From a virus, in IMG/VR virus record IMGVR_UViG_3300022916_000007, positions 1-64,000 of that record: a stretch of DNA of 64,000 nucleotides; one strand, written 5' to 3'. The stretch's first letter is position 1. Every line of letters begins with the position of its first letter. The position numbers and the translations under genes were made by a program. This document shows, piece after piece, positions 23,592 to 31,828 of this stretch. The notes under the pieces were generated by a model that had not been told where the DNA came from, did no database searches, and saw nothing but the letters and a program-made list of their open reading frames with translations.

Positions 23592-23833
23592 CTGCCCTCC
23601 TTCCAAGCAAACTTAATCTCTTCTTTTCCTATTGCAATGTTGATATTGCCAAGATATTGTTGACTTAAATATACGCTATAGTCATGTTTTGACCAACTCC
23701 CTTCCCTTGCATCAATTATTGCAAGACCATAATAGCTATCCTTAATAGAGTTGTTAAACTCCTTAATGCTTAACCAAACGATATCTCCCCTTCTAATATC
23801 TTCAATTCTATAATATCTTTTATATTCTGTCAT
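23564..23833 (-). CDS. GDxVW family protein, near-leaderless (89 aa)
   Basis: ATG 23833 lies six bases after the -10 box, with no ribosome site; the frame open to 23872 runs into the -35 and is not used. EDIRRGDIVWLSIKEF, then YYGLAIIDAREG. It ends KEGRWVSIMFQK. Confidence 0.78.
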   Translation of the reverse strand: MTEYKRYYRIEDIRRGDIVWLSIKEFNNSIKDSYYGLAIIDAREGSWSKHDYSVYLSQQYLGNINIAIGKEEIKFAWKEGRWVSIMFQK

Positions 23834-23839
23834 ATGAGT

Positions 23840-23870
23840 ATCATAACACAAAGAACCCCATTTGTTAACC
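23840..23870 (-). promoter_or_regulatory. Early-type promoter, near-leaderless
   Basis: The minus strand reads GGTTAACAAA, ten bases, then TGTGTTATGATA. The ATG of 23564-23833 begins 6 bases downstream of the -10 box. The promoter sits just past the stop of the MT-A70 gene. Confidence 0.8.
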
Positions 23871-23889
23871 ATCTTTATGTGTTATTTTT

Positions 23890-24438
23890 TTAAACTTCAT
23901 CCCCCCAACAATCCCAACCATCAACTTTATCTCTTGCAAATAATTCAATTCTTGGTAAGTCTCCACACAACTCAACAATCCTTTTTCTTGCTTCATCAGG
24001 CTTCTTGCTGTGTCCTTCAATTGGTGTGTCAATTACTGAATGAATACTTGCTGAGATTCTCTTTGGCTTACCTCTTGTCGCCAATAAACAAACTTCAGGG
24101 TTTGATCTTGTCCAGTTGCCCATTCCCCAAAACCATGAGTCAGACTTTTTATTCTTTTTGACCCAATTAAAAGCAACAGTCTTATACTCAAAGCCCCACT
24201 CTTTCATAACCTCAAAAGCGTTTGGCAACTGAGGAAATGTAACCCACAAGAAAAGAATACAATTATCTTCTGAAATATTATTAACAGGAAGATCTTTAAT
24301 TTCCCCTAATGTCATTGTGTTATATTTAAAAGAAGCCCCTCTCTTTCCTGCCGACGCCTTATCATTATAATTCCAAGGAGGGTCAGCATAAATGATATTA
24401 TATTTTTTATCTGGAAACTTGACTTGCTCTTTGTTCAT
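23890..24438 (-). CDS. MT-A70 family adenine methyltransferase (182 aa)
   Basis: ATG 24438 follows GGGAGGAAATAAA (the frame opens five codons earlier). NIIYADPPWNYND carries the DPPW catalytic motif. CILFLWVTFPQLP, TVAFNWVKKNK and LATRGKPKR match MT-A70 phage methyltransferases acting on adenine N6 in DNA. The C-terminal IELFARDKVDGWDCWGDE is also typical. Confidence 0.9.
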   Translation of the reverse strand: MNKEQVKFPDKKYNIIYADPPWNYNDKASAGKRGASFKYNTMTLGEIKDLPVNNISEDNCILFLWVTFPQLPNAFEVMKEWGFEYKTVAFNWVKKNKKSDSWFWGMGNWTRSNPEVCLLATRGKPKRISASIHSVIDTPIEGHSKKPDEARKRIVELCGDLPRIELFARDKVDGWDCWGDEV

Positions 24439-24695
24439 TTTATTTCCTCCCACATGTCTTTATTAACCCTTTTAACAAATTTTATAGTAATGTTTTTTAA
24501 GGGCCGTCTTTTTTTATTATAAACATTATCAACAAAATAGTTTTCTTCTAGCAAAAAGCTCATACAATTAATATGACTAAGTTTAGATGTGATTATATAC
24601 AACTTATTATCAATTGACCAAACAATATCTCCAAGTGAGAATGTTCCTTCTTTATATGAACCTTTCTTTTTAGTCCACTTTAAAGTTTTCACCAT
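24435..24695 (-). CDS. GDxVW family protein (86 aa)
   Basis: FSLGDIVWSIDNKLYIITSKL keeps the first motif but the G-P-A part is replaced by Y-I-I-T. The C-terminus is basic (LKNITIKFVKRVNKD). A tiny ORF with a good ribosome site lies just upstream (24701-24733). Confidence 0.75.
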   Translation of the reverse strand: MVKTLKWTKKKGSYKEGTFSLGDIVWSIDNKLYIITSKLSHINCMSFLLEENYFVDNVYNKKRRPLKNITIKFVKRVNKDMWEEIK

Positions 24696-24700
24696 ATTAA

Positions 24701-24733
24701 TTATTCCTCATCAACATAATAAATTTTTGACAT
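24701..24733 (-). other. Tiny ORF upstream of 24435-24695 (10 aa)
   Basis: ATG 24733 after GTGAGGTAAAA encodes MSKIYYVDEE and stops at 24701. The ribosome site is better than that of the next gene, so it may be a leader. Confidence 0.35.
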
Positions 24734-24784
24734 TTTTACCTCACTTCTTGTTTGTTGTTTTCAAATATTTCCCATTAACCACTG

Positions 24785-24895
24785 TTATATTTTTGTTGTT
24801 TTTTTATTGTGCATATAAGCCCCCAAATAGCTAGCTAGAAATTCAAATTCAAACGCTACAGGCTTTTCTAACTTAGCATATACCTTTCTACGCAT
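24785..24895 (-). CDS. Possible small protein (36 aa)
   Basis: ATG 24895 encodes MRRKVYAKLEKPVAFEF and ends in a lysine-rich tail. There is no clear ribosome site, so it is weak. It fills most of the gap between 24733 and 24928. Confidence 0.3.
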   Translation of the reverse strand: MRRKVYAKLEKPVAFEFEFLASYLGAYMHNKKTTKI

Positions 24896-24927
24896 AAAGA
24901 AGAAAATCGATTTAAAAGGAAGTTTAA

Positions 24928-25236
24928 TTAAATTTTCAACTCTTCAATAACATCTAAACAGCCATCACGAATAAGTTCCAAAATATTATTTGATGTTGTA
25001 AGTTTTTGAATACAATTTTTATTGATTGTACCTGAATAGCTGTCGTGTCTATCAACAGTATTGGTTAGTGTGATATATGATTTAAATAACCCGTTTTTAT
25101 AATTATACTCTTCCATTATTGCTAAGCCTTGATATTTAATCCAAAAACTCCAATTATATTTTCTAACTTTATTATGTGACAGATCCTTGATCCAAACTTT
25201 AAAAAACCGTTTTTTAGGTTCACACATCATCATCAA
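24928..25236 (-). CDS. GDxVW family protein (102 aa)
   Basis: KRFFKVWIKDLSHN has only the V-W-I core, then FWIKYQGLAIMEEYNYKN. It ends RDGCLDVIEELKI. AAAGGAAGG precedes a run of ATG codons, so the exact start among the first four Met is uncertain. Confidence 0.75.
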   Translation of the reverse strand: MMMMCEPKKRFFKVWIKDLSHNKVRKYNWSFWIKYQGLAIMEEYNYKNGLFKSYITLTNTVDRHDSYSGTINKNCIQKLTTSNNILELIRDGCLDVIEELKI

Positions 25237-25445
25237 CCTTCCTTTAATATATATTTGATCTCTTTTTTAAATATGTCTCCAATTTCACCGCCTGACATTT
25301 TGACCTCATAATCAAGGGAAGGATGGGAACTTCTTCCTATTATAACAAAAACACTTTCATTATCATACTTTATGTGTTTAAACCAGATAATTGTTCCAGC
25401 TTTTAACCCCTCTAGTTGTTCTTTTGTTGGCTTAATCCATTTCAT
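25233..25445 (-). CDS. GDxVW family protein, near-leaderless (70 aa)
   Basis: ATG 25445 (MKWIKPTKEQLEG) lies seven bases after the -10 box; an earlier ATG (25454) overlaps the box itself. LKAGTIIWFKHIKYDNESVFVIIGRSS holds the module (A-G-T-I-I-W-F then V-F-V-I-I). It ends with an overlap on the next gene. Confidence 0.75.
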   Translation of the reverse strand: MKWIKPTKEQLEGLKAGTIIWFKHIKYDNESVFVIIGRSSHPSLDYEVKMSGGEIGDIFKKEIKYILKEG

Positions 25446-25452
25446 AAGAAGC

Positions 25453-25483
25453 ATTGTAGCATAGTTGACTTGGTTTGTTAACC
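25453..25483 (-). promoter_or_regulatory. Early-type promoter, near-leaderless
   Basis: The minus strand reads GGTTAACAAA, ten bases, then TATGCTACAATG. It lies between the end of the 25499-26470 gene and the ATG at 25445. Confidence 0.8.
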
Positions 25484-25498
25484 TGAAAAGGTGGGTTT

Positions 25499-26470
25499 TT
25501 AAAAAAGACCGGCTTCTTTTGCATCTTCTAAAGTAGGAGTTCGATCTGTAATATGTTCTAGACCTTCAAGAACAATAGGCTTAAGAACTGCATTTTTAAC
25601 TGAACCAAAATTAAACTGACAATCATCATCTAACCCTTCCAACCTACATAACTTCCATCTTTGAGAAACTGTTCTATTTGAGCTATATGGTTGAAATGTA
25701 TGTTTTTTACCACTATAATATTTTTTACCATCTCTTTTAATATAATGTCCATTTGCTGCAAATTCCACTGGAGTATTTTTTGGCATTGGTTCTCCAGTAA
25801 TTGGATCGAAAATCATAAACTCATCATCAAACTTCAAACACAATACAACATGATGAGACATATGTATAACATTAATCCTTCCTAGCTTATCAACATTGTC
25901 ATGCAACCATGAACCAAGATACTTTCCTTTTGTCCACTTATCAACAACAGGAACAAAATAATTACCATACCCATTAATAGTTCTACCTTTGATTTTTTTA
26001 GAAACAACGTCTGTGATTAACTGAGATTGTCTGCCTGTGCGCCAAGATCTATTTGAGTCAGAAACTAAGCTACTAACAACTGACCAACAAAAATGACCAC
26101 AGCTTGCCCCAAAATTTAACCCACTTTCATTACCATCAGCACCATTCCAAATTTTATTTGATTTGGGGAACAACACCATATTTTCTGTTTCTTCCCAAGG
26201 TTTAATTGACAACGGGCCTGAGTACCTTGTTCCTTTCCCGCCTAGCGTTAATTGAGTTAAGTCAACAATCCTCTGCATTCTTTGCTCTAACACAGTTTGT
26301 TCTCTTTTACCCTCGCTCTCTTCAAACTGTCTCTCAAACTCTTCTGCCATTTCCACAGCGGCTTCTTTCCTTAGATTGTCAAACAACTCCACAACTGGAA
26401 GAAACAATTTATTTCTCAATGGTACTTTAAATTCTAATTCTTTTTCTAGTTTTTTACTAACTTTGCTCAT
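25499..26470 (-). CDS. Possible papain-like cysteine-peptidase-fold protein (323 aa)
   Basis: ATG 26470 follows GGGAGAAAATAAG (the frame opens five codons earlier). The N-terminal 75 residues are a charged helix. Then GASCGHFCWSVVSS (Cys 124/128), SHHVVLCLKF (His 206/207) and FMIFDPITGE (Asp 222) appear in the order Cys, His, Asp with the spacing of C39/NlpC-type or transglutaminase-like folds. This is inference from motif order; no family is recognised. It could process a phage or host protein. Confidence 0.5.
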   Translation of the reverse strand: MSKVSKKLEKELEFKVPLRNKLFLPVVELFDNLRKEAAVEMAEEFERQFEESEGKREQTVLEQRMQRIVDLTQLTLGGKGTRYSGPLSIKPWEETENMVLFPKSNKIWNGADGNESGLNFGASCGHFCWSVVSSLVSDSNRSWRTGRQSQLITDVVSKKIKGRTINGYGNYFVPVVDKWTKGKYLGSWLHDNVDKLGRINVIHMSHHVVLCLKFDDEFMIFDPITGEPMPKNTPVEFAANGHYIKRDGKKYYSGKKHTFQPYSSNRTVSQRWKLCRLEGLDDDCQFNFGSVKNAVLKPIVLEGLEHITDRTPTLEDAKEAGLF

Positions 26471-26492
26471 CTTATTTTCTCCCATTGTTTAG

Positions 26493-27293
26493 TTATTTTT
26501 TTACTGCTAAATATCTTTCGATATGCGGACCTGGAGGGTTTGTGTGTGTTTTGTTTGACGTATTTAAAACTTCAAAACCAGACATTTTTAACATGTGGTA
26601 AAGATCATGAACTTCAAATGCAAACATGTGTCCATACCTAACCCTTGGAATTCCTTGTTCGATTGGCACTTCAACATGAAGATAACAATCATTTCCCATA
26701 GATTCATAAATTTTCTTTATTGCCCTTAAAGGATCTGTTAAGTGTTCTAACATGTGATAACAAACAATTAACCCACAATCATCGACATCAAGACTTTCTA
26801 TGCAATCTGAATTAAAATCATATTTTTTAACATTATAACCTAAATGTTTGCCAATCAATATGTTTAAATCAACAACATCATATCCCTTTATGTCATAATT
26901 ATCTTCTTTATAATGTTTTAAAAGTTTCGGAACCCTAAAACCTAATTCAGCCATTCTGTTTTTAAAGCTAATAGAATATCTGTTTTGAATTTCAGTCAAC
27001 TCATTAATGCGAACTAAATCTGGCTCTTTTATATTGACAATTTCATTTTTTACATTATTTACAACCAATTCCCATTCAGGCGAGTCAACATCAATACCTC
27101 TTGAAGCCTGCAAATCTTCATATGTTTTTTGCTTCAATGCTTTATAACATTTTCTTGTGCCAAAAGAATATTTTGTTTCAATTAGCTCATAATTTTCATT
27201 AATAGTTCTAACACTAGACCAATTATTATTATTTGAAATAGTTGAAAGTTCCTCAACTTCTTTGCTTATGTTATCAACAGATCCATCATTCAT
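26493..27293 (-). CDS. Class I SAM-dependent methyltransferase (266 aa)
   Basis: ATG 27293 follows GGGAGAAAATAAG. The C-terminal half is Methyltransf_23-like: GYDVVDLNILIGKHLG, GLIVCYHMLEHLTDPLRAIKKIY (key part H-M-L-E-H-L-x-D-P) and CYLHVEVPIEQG. The usual first glycine-rich loop is degenerate. The N-terminal 120 residues are charged and unassigned. Substrate unknown; a sugar, small molecule or protein is as likely as DNA. Confidence 0.75.
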   Translation of the reverse strand: MNDGSVDNISKEVEELSTISNNNNWSSVRTINENYELIETKYSFGTRKCYKALKQKTYEDLQASRGIDVDSPEWELVVNNVKNEIVNIKEPDLVRINELTEIQNRYSISFKNRMAELGFRVPKLLKHYKEDNYDIKGYDVVDLNILIGKHLGYNVKKYDFNSDCIESLDVDDCGLIVCYHMLEHLTDPLRAIKKIYESMGNDCYLHVEVPIEQGIPRVRYGHMFAFEVHDLYHMLKMSGFEVLNTSNKTHTNPPGPHIERYLAVKK

Positions 27294-27311
27294 CTTATTT
27301 TCTCCCACTAA

Positions 27312-27719
27312 TTAATTATTAACAACCCCATTTAAGAACTCTCTTTCAACCTCTTTTCTAATCATTTCATGCCTTTTATTATTGATTAATGACTTATTTA
27401 TGATAATAGGGTTAAGTTGCCTTAATAAATGTCTATATTTTCCAAATTTAAATAAACATCTATTAAAAATAGTTCTTTTTATATTATGTTTACAATCAAG
27501 CTTGTCTAGAGATATACAATAACTCAAAAAAAACTTTTGAACATATATAGAAACATTATTATTTTCAAACCACAATATATTATTATTTTTATAGTCTCTA
27601 CAAAATAATTTATTGTTTTTTTGTGTTAAGGCACAAATAATAAGTTCAATTGCTTTTGTTGCTGACAAGCAATTTGCCTCTTCCAAGACATTACGTTCTT
27701 TTAACAAGTCACCATCCAT
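27312..27719 (-). CDS. Hypothetical protein (135 aa)
   Basis: ATG 27719 (MDGDLLKERNVLEE) is preceded by GGAGGGTAAA; the frame opens at 27734. It is asparagine- and lysine-rich, mostly helical, with several cysteines (CALTQ, FCRDY, CISLD, CKHN). No recognised domain. Confidence 0.7.
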   Translation of the reverse strand: MDGDLLKERNVLEEANCLSATKAIELIICALTQKNNKLFCRDYKNNNILWFENNNVSIYVQKFFLSYCISLDKLDCKHNIKRTIFNRCLFKFGKYRHLLRQLNPIIINKSLINNKRHEMIRKEVEREFLNGVVNN

Positions 27720-27742
27720 TTTACCCTCCATCAATCTCGAAA

Positions 27743-27871
27743 CTATTTAAAATATTTATTTTTAACGAACAAGTAATTGTAATTAATACTATATTTAAAT
27801 TGTTCTTTTTTATCTTTAATTAATTTTAGGACTAATTCTAATAGCTCATCTTTTGCTAAATAACTTTTCAT
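27743..27871 (-). CDS. Small hypothetical protein (42 aa)
   Basis: ATG 27871 overlaps the TGA of the 27868-28212 gene as ATGA, the common junction here. It encodes MKSYLAKDELLELVLKLIK and ends KNKYFK, basic and helical. It fills the gap to 27734. It is below usual length cut-offs but supported by the overlap. Confidence 0.55.
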   Translation of the reverse strand: MKSYLAKDELLELVLKLIKDKKEQFKYSINYNYLFVKNKYFK

Positions 27872-28212
27872 TGCACATAACTCCATTCATTTATTGAAAC
27901 CAAAACCATGTCATCCTTAACATCATGCCACTTACCATAATTCTTGACCTTAAGTTCTATTTCCTTAAGAAGCTTTGCTCTAATCAATGTTCTATTTAAA
28001 TAACAATCAATAAAATCATGTAACTTTTCTTCTTTTGAAACTAACTCCTCAACAATTGCTGGCCCAACATAAATTACTCCTAATTCTTTTATTTTGTGTC
28101 TTTTATCATACATCTTAAATTGATAATTACTGTTAGCCCAAGCATATGCTTTCTTAATCCAAATTAAATCTCCGACTTGAATATTTTCTTTATTCTTCTT
28201 TTCCATCAACAT
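27868..28212 (-). CDS. GDxVW family protein (114 aa)
   Basis: ATG 28212 or 28206 are the likely starts; the frame open to 28269 overlaps the previous gene. ENIQVGDLIWIKKAYA, then a 27-residue insert, then GVIYVGPAIVEELV. It ends VLVSINEWSYVQ. Both core motifs are intact. Confidence 0.82.
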   Translation of the reverse strand: MLMEKKNKENIQVGDLIWIKKAYAWANSNYQFKMYDKRHKIKELGVIYVGPAIVEELVSKEEKLHDFIDCYLNRTLIRAKLLKEIELKVKNYGKWHDVKDDMVLVSINEWSYVQ

Positions 28213-28441
28213 TGGTTCCGATAAAATCTTCAACAGCTTTTGCAGTTTCTTCAGACAATGAACCGACATATTTGTTTGTAAGAGTTAATTCAACCTTACC
28301 ATCATCAAGTTCTCTATTTGATTCAGTCAAAACGATATTTTCAATCAATTGACCAGCATCTTGTTCTAACATAATGGCTTCTTGTAGAATAAGCATTAAT
28401 CTTGCAACTACTTCTTTTGAAAATTTATAATTCTTAATCAT
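28190..28441 (-). CDS. Hypothetical protein (83 aa)
   Basis: ATG 28441 (MIKNYKFSKEVVARLM) follows AGTAGGAGAGAAAAA, a strong ribosome site; the frame opens at 28477. The first half is helix (LMLILQEAIMLEQDAGQLIE), the second beta/helix (GKVELTLTNKYVG). Acidic overall; not recognised. Confidence 0.75.
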   Translation of the reverse strand: MIKNYKFSKEVVARLMLILQEAIMLEQDAGQLIENIVLTESNRELDDGKVELTLTNKYVGSLSEETAKAVEDFIGTNVDGKEE

Positions 28442-28451
28442 TTTTTCTCTC

Positions 28452-29111
28452 CTACTTGTTTTTAATTGGTTTATCATTACTTTCTTTTATTACTCTGATG
28501 CCTGGGCGTGTTGGCTTATTTAGTTCTTTCTTTTCATCCGAACTTGAACTATATGTTTCGTTAAAAATTTCTTGATCACAAATATATAACTCGCCTTTTA
28601 TACCCTCAATTAAATAGTCACCCTCTTTTCCTCTCATTGTTCCCTCTAAGGTTTGAACAACTGGAATGGCATTATCTTTTTTTAATTTGATTTGTTTTGC
28701 CCTAACTGTGACTGCTCTTTTAGTATATTTTTTTGCCCCCTCCAAATAGTCTTTTGTTAGAAAAACATTAAATGGACTTATGTTAATATCACTTGTTGAG
28801 CAAAGATTATAATGTTCATCCTCAGTATAAAAAAACTCCCACTTTGTCTCACCTAAGCCAACATTGTCTGTTGACCAACAGCTAGGAACAACTGCCCCAC
28901 CTTCCTCCTGTCGCCTTTTTAATTCAGGCTCCATATTGCAATCAAGACACTGTAGCTTATTTGGGCCATAAACTCTTTTACAAATAGGACAACACCATCC
29001 GTAGATTATATTTCCACACATTTCACTCTCCAAATTATCAGAATGCATGGGGCAACAGTTTTCATGCTCACCTGTTGTACTTAAGTTACAACAATAACAT
29101 TGCTTATTCAT
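28452..29111 (-). CDS. Cysteine-rich zinc-binding protein (219 aa)
   Basis: The N-terminal 60 residues contain many paired cysteines (CYCC, CCPMH, CCPICKRVYG, CLDC), likely two or more zinc knuckles. The rest (FNVFLTKDYLEGAKKY, VVQTLEGTMRGKEGDYLIEGI) suggests a beta-rich domain, and RGKEGDYLIEGIKGE resembles small phage proteins that share a G-D-Y-L-I core. Function unknown. Confidence 0.7.
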   Translation of the reverse strand: MNKQCYCCNLSTTGEHENCCPMHSDNLESEMCGNIIYGWCCPICKRVYGPNKLQCLDCNMEPELKRRQEEGGAVVPSCWSTDNVGLGETKWEFFYTEDEHYNLCSTSDINISPFNVFLTKDYLEGAKKYTKRAVTVRAKQIKLKKDNAIPVVQTLEGTMRGKEGDYLIEGIKGELYICDQEIFNETYSSSSDEKKELNKPTRPGIRVIKESNDKPIKNK

Positions 29112-29131
29112 TTATTTAGCCTTCCCCCTAA

Positions 29132-29419
29132 TCAATCAATAATCATTCCAATTTTATCTTTAACAATATCTTCTACTTCTTCAATTGTTTCCAGAGATGC
29201 ATTCTCAATAGCAAGCTTAGCCTTTACAATCTTAATAATATTACTTACCATCTTCATCGGGATGCGTTCCTTATATTCAGCCTTAAGAACCTTGCGATCT
29301 TCTCTTAGGCCAATAACTTCTTGCTCTAATGTAAAAAGTCTTTCGATAAACTCTCTTACTGCCTCAAGATCCACTGCGCCCTCTGATTTCTCTACCATCT
29401 CCATAATTTCTTCTGTCAT
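29132..29419 (-). CDS. Coiled-coil hypothetical protein (95 aa)
   Basis: A continuous charged helix with heptads (FIERLFTLEQEVIGLREDRKV) makes a coiled coil likely. AAAGGAGG-like sequence is found before the ATG (ATTTTAAAATGG region has GGAGG just upstream). No known domain. Confidence 0.7.
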   Translation of the reverse strand: MTEEIMEMVEKSEGAVDLEAVREFIERLFTLEQEVIGLREDRKVLKAEYKERIPMKMVSNIIKIVKAKLAIENASLETIEEVEDIVKDKIGMIID

Positions 29420-29443
29420 TTTAAAACCTCCATTTTAAGTCAA

Positions 29444-30817
29444 TTAAATTCCAAAGCCAGTTTTTTCCTTTTTAACATTTTTTATTTCATTTAAGAAATA
29501 AGTGTGTTCTTGAACAGCCTTTTTAAGATCAGAATCTGTAGCCCTCTTTCTGTTCAAGTCAAAAGTGGAAACAATTGAAGAAATATAAATTTCATTTAAC
29601 AATGAAAAACTATGACCCTTCAATCTTCCAACAACATCTTTAATCATATTACCAGAAACCCGCTCACCTTTAAACTTGTTTTTTAAAAACTTATATGCAT
29701 TTTCCTCACTAGGACAATCAAATTTAATCCTCCTATCAAACCTTCCTGGCCTTAACAACACAGTCTTATCTAGTAACTCTGGCCTATTTGCCGTTGCAAC
29801 AATAATAGAGTTTTTTATTTTATTTGCCCCATCAAGGCCGTTCAGGAGTGCGGCTAAGCTAACATTAACTTTTTGTTCTTTGTCAAACATCCTATCAATG
29901 TCTTCCAAAATGTACAACTTAACATTTGTGCCACCTTTGTTTGCCATGCTTATTGATGACATATTTAAAGATGCAGGGGCATTACTATCTCTTCTTCTAT
30001 TATTATTACTATTACCATGCAACCACCTAATAAACTCTGTGTCAGGTGCGTCTAACGCTGCCGAAAAATCAAATGTTTTAGGCTTTGTACATAAAAACTT
30101 GGACAAACAACTAATAAACAGACTCTTACCATTTCCAGGAGGCCCATAAAATAAATACGACCTTTTGTAAGGAATATTTTTTTGATCAAACCAACTTCTA
30201 TTGTTAGTAAAAAAATCTATATCTTTTTTAATAATAGAAGTTTCATCTGTAAGGTACATTGGGTCAAATGAACTGTTTTTATATTTCTCAACTTTAAGGT
30301 TTAAGTTCTTTAATTCATTATCAAACTTAACAAAGTCATTTTTATCAATTGCACCAACTACACAATAATCATTATAATCATCATAATAACGATCATCCTC
30401 ATCATTATCATTTAGTAAATTTTGACTTTCTAATAAAACCAACTTGATATTACTATCAAAAACAGTATAACAAGATAATGGTGCCGGAATATTATTATCA
30501 ACACTTATGACCTTATCATTAAAAACGCTATATTTTTTATATATACCAAACACATTATTGTCTAACTTGAAGTGTTTGGTTCTAAATATTGTCTCTGGGA
30601 TCCTAGCTATAATATAATCAGTAGAACCTAAATAGTCCTCAATAAAACCTCTATAATATTCATGTCTTAAAACTTCATAGTTGACTGGCAACTTTGAGTC
30701 AGACGAACAAAAAAACTCAAAATTAAGATTAGCACTTGTGTCTAAGTCTTGTTTTTCTGTACTATAACTATACTTTTTGTCTGCGGGACTTCTGATTATA
30801 TTCTTATTATTATCCAT
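29444..30817 (-). CDS. AAA+ ATPase, BCS1-like (457 aa)
   Basis: Walker A FYGPPGNGKS (residues 223-232), Walker B LYILEDID (about 301-308), sensor 1 VATANRPELLD and arginine finger LRPGRFDRRI are all present. The closest pattern I know is the BCS1/FtsH branch of classic AAA. The N-terminal 200 residues are a substrate or localisation domain I do not recognise, with an acidic tract (NDNDEDDRYYDDYND). A single helicase-unrelated AAA in phages often remodels proteins. Partner unknown. Confidence 0.85.
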   Translation of the reverse strand: MDNNKNIIRSPADKKYSYSTEKQDLDTSANLNFEFFCSSDSKLPVNYEVLRHEYYRGFIEDYLGSTDYIIARIPETIFRTKHFKLDNNVFGIYKKYSVFNDKVISVDNNIPAPLSCYTVFDSNIKLVLLESQNLLNDNDEDDRYYDDYNDYCVVGAIDKNDFVKFDNELKNLNLKVEKYKNSSFDPMYLTDETSIIKKDIDFFTNNRSWFDQKNIPYKRSYLFYGPPGNGKSLFISCLSKFLCTKPKTFDFSAALDAPDTEFIRWLHGNSNNNRRRDSNAPASLNMSSISMANKGGTNVKLYILEDIDRMFDKEQKVNVSLAALLNGLDGANKIKNSIIVATANRPELLDKTVLLRPGRFDRRIKFDCPSEENAYKFLKNKFKGERVSGNMIKDVVGRLKGHSFSLLNEIYISSIVSTFDLNRKRATDSDLKKAVQEHTYFLNEIKNVKKEKTGFGI

Positions 30818-31010
30818 TTAACTCTTCCTCAACAACTTCCACACTAACAACATTTTTTTTGCTCACATTTAAAACTTCCATTTGTTTATACACCCACTCC
30901 ACAACCTCATCCTTACCACTCCCAACAACATTAAACTTTCTATTTTCTTGCTTCTTCTTTTTTGTTTTTTTATCTACAGCTTTATATGTAATATCAACAA
31001 TATATTTCAT
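30810..31010 (-). CDS. Small hypothetical protein (66 aa)
   Basis: It begins MKYIVDITYKAVDKK with a lysine-rich loop, then a helix (EVVEWVYKQMEVLN) and a strand (NVVSVEVVEEEL), a small alpha/beta layout. It overlaps the AAA gene by eight bases. Confidence 0.7.
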   Translation of the reverse strand: MKYIVDITYKAVDKKTKKKKQENRKFNVVGSGKDEVVEWVYKQMEVLNVSKKNVVSVEVVEEELNG

Positions 31011-31011
31011 T

Positions 31012-31299
31012 TTATTTCTCCTTCACAGCTTTTTTTAAACAATAAATAACATCATCTACCTCTCTCTCTATGCTACCAACATACCCTTGACAGTCATATA
31101 GCCTATCTAACGTTTCTTCAATTATTTCTTTATAACCTTCTGCATTTTCACCATCATCATGTTTATTTTTATTAATCCCCATCAAATCACCTAACATAGT
31201 TTCTAATCTCATCATTTCATCTTGAGACAAAAAATCATTATCAGGCAATGTTAAAATTTTATTTAACATAAGCTCAACATCCATACTTGAATACTTCAT
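31012..31299 (-). CDS. Hypothetical acidic protein (95 aa)
   Basis: It is helical and acidic, with no cysteine-rich motif (MMRLETMLGDLMG, then EETLDRLYDCQGYVGSI). No known domain is recognised. It is packed one base before the next gene. Confidence 0.7.
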   Translation of the reverse strand: MKYSSMDVELMLNKILTLPDNDFLSQDEMMRLETMLGDLMGINKNKHDDGENAEGYKEIIEETLDRLYDCQGYVGSIEREVDDVIYCLKKAVKEK

Positions 31300-31312
31300 A
31301 AAGCCTCCTAAT

Positions 31313-31828
31313 CTATTTTATTTTTTTATCTATAGTAATTATTGTATCATTATGACATGCTCCATGACAAACAATCATGATTTCTTTAATTTCAAAACCC
31401 CTCTTTTTACCAACACCAGTACTATCCCAACAAAACGATATACATAAACCTCCCGGTTTTATTATTCTAGCTATCTCATCTTTACACTTAGCCCAATATT
31501 CTGCTCTTCCTGCCGTACCATTATGTTTTGGTGTATATCTCCTAAGACATTGTTCAACAGAATATGGGGGATCAAACAAAACACCATCCACAGAACCCCT
31601 ATCTAGCTGTTTTAAAAAATCTAATGCGTCAAGATTATATACAGCATTACGATTGTTCTTTTCGATATCATTTGTAATATTACATGGGCTATTATTACCA
31701 GCAAATGGATCTGCCCAATTGTTATTATTTGGAACATATTTATCTATTAATTGCTTTATAGGCTTAACATTAAATGTCCAAATAGAAGGCATAGCCCAAG
31801 TCCTACTAAGTTCAATACTTTTATTCAT
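31313..31828 (-). CDS. DPPY-type DNA methyltransferase-like protein (171 aa)
   Basis: ADPFAGNNSPCN serves as the SAM-binding F-x-G motif and VLFDPPYSVEQC as the DPPY catalytic motif; IKPGGLCISFCWDS is the following strand. It is short, and similar to phage-encoded Dam-like relatives lacking a target-recognition domain. N6-adenine or N4-cytosine activity is likely but not decided. Confidence 0.8.
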   Translation of the reverse strand: MNKSIELSRTWAMPSIWTFNVKPIKQLIDKYVPNNNNWADPFAGNNSPCNITNDIEKNNRNAVYNLDALDFLKQLDRGSVDGVLFDPPYSVEQCLRRYTPKHNGTAGRAEYWAKCKDEIARIIKPGGLCISFCWDSTGVGKKRGFEIKEIMIVCHGACHNDTIITIDKKIK

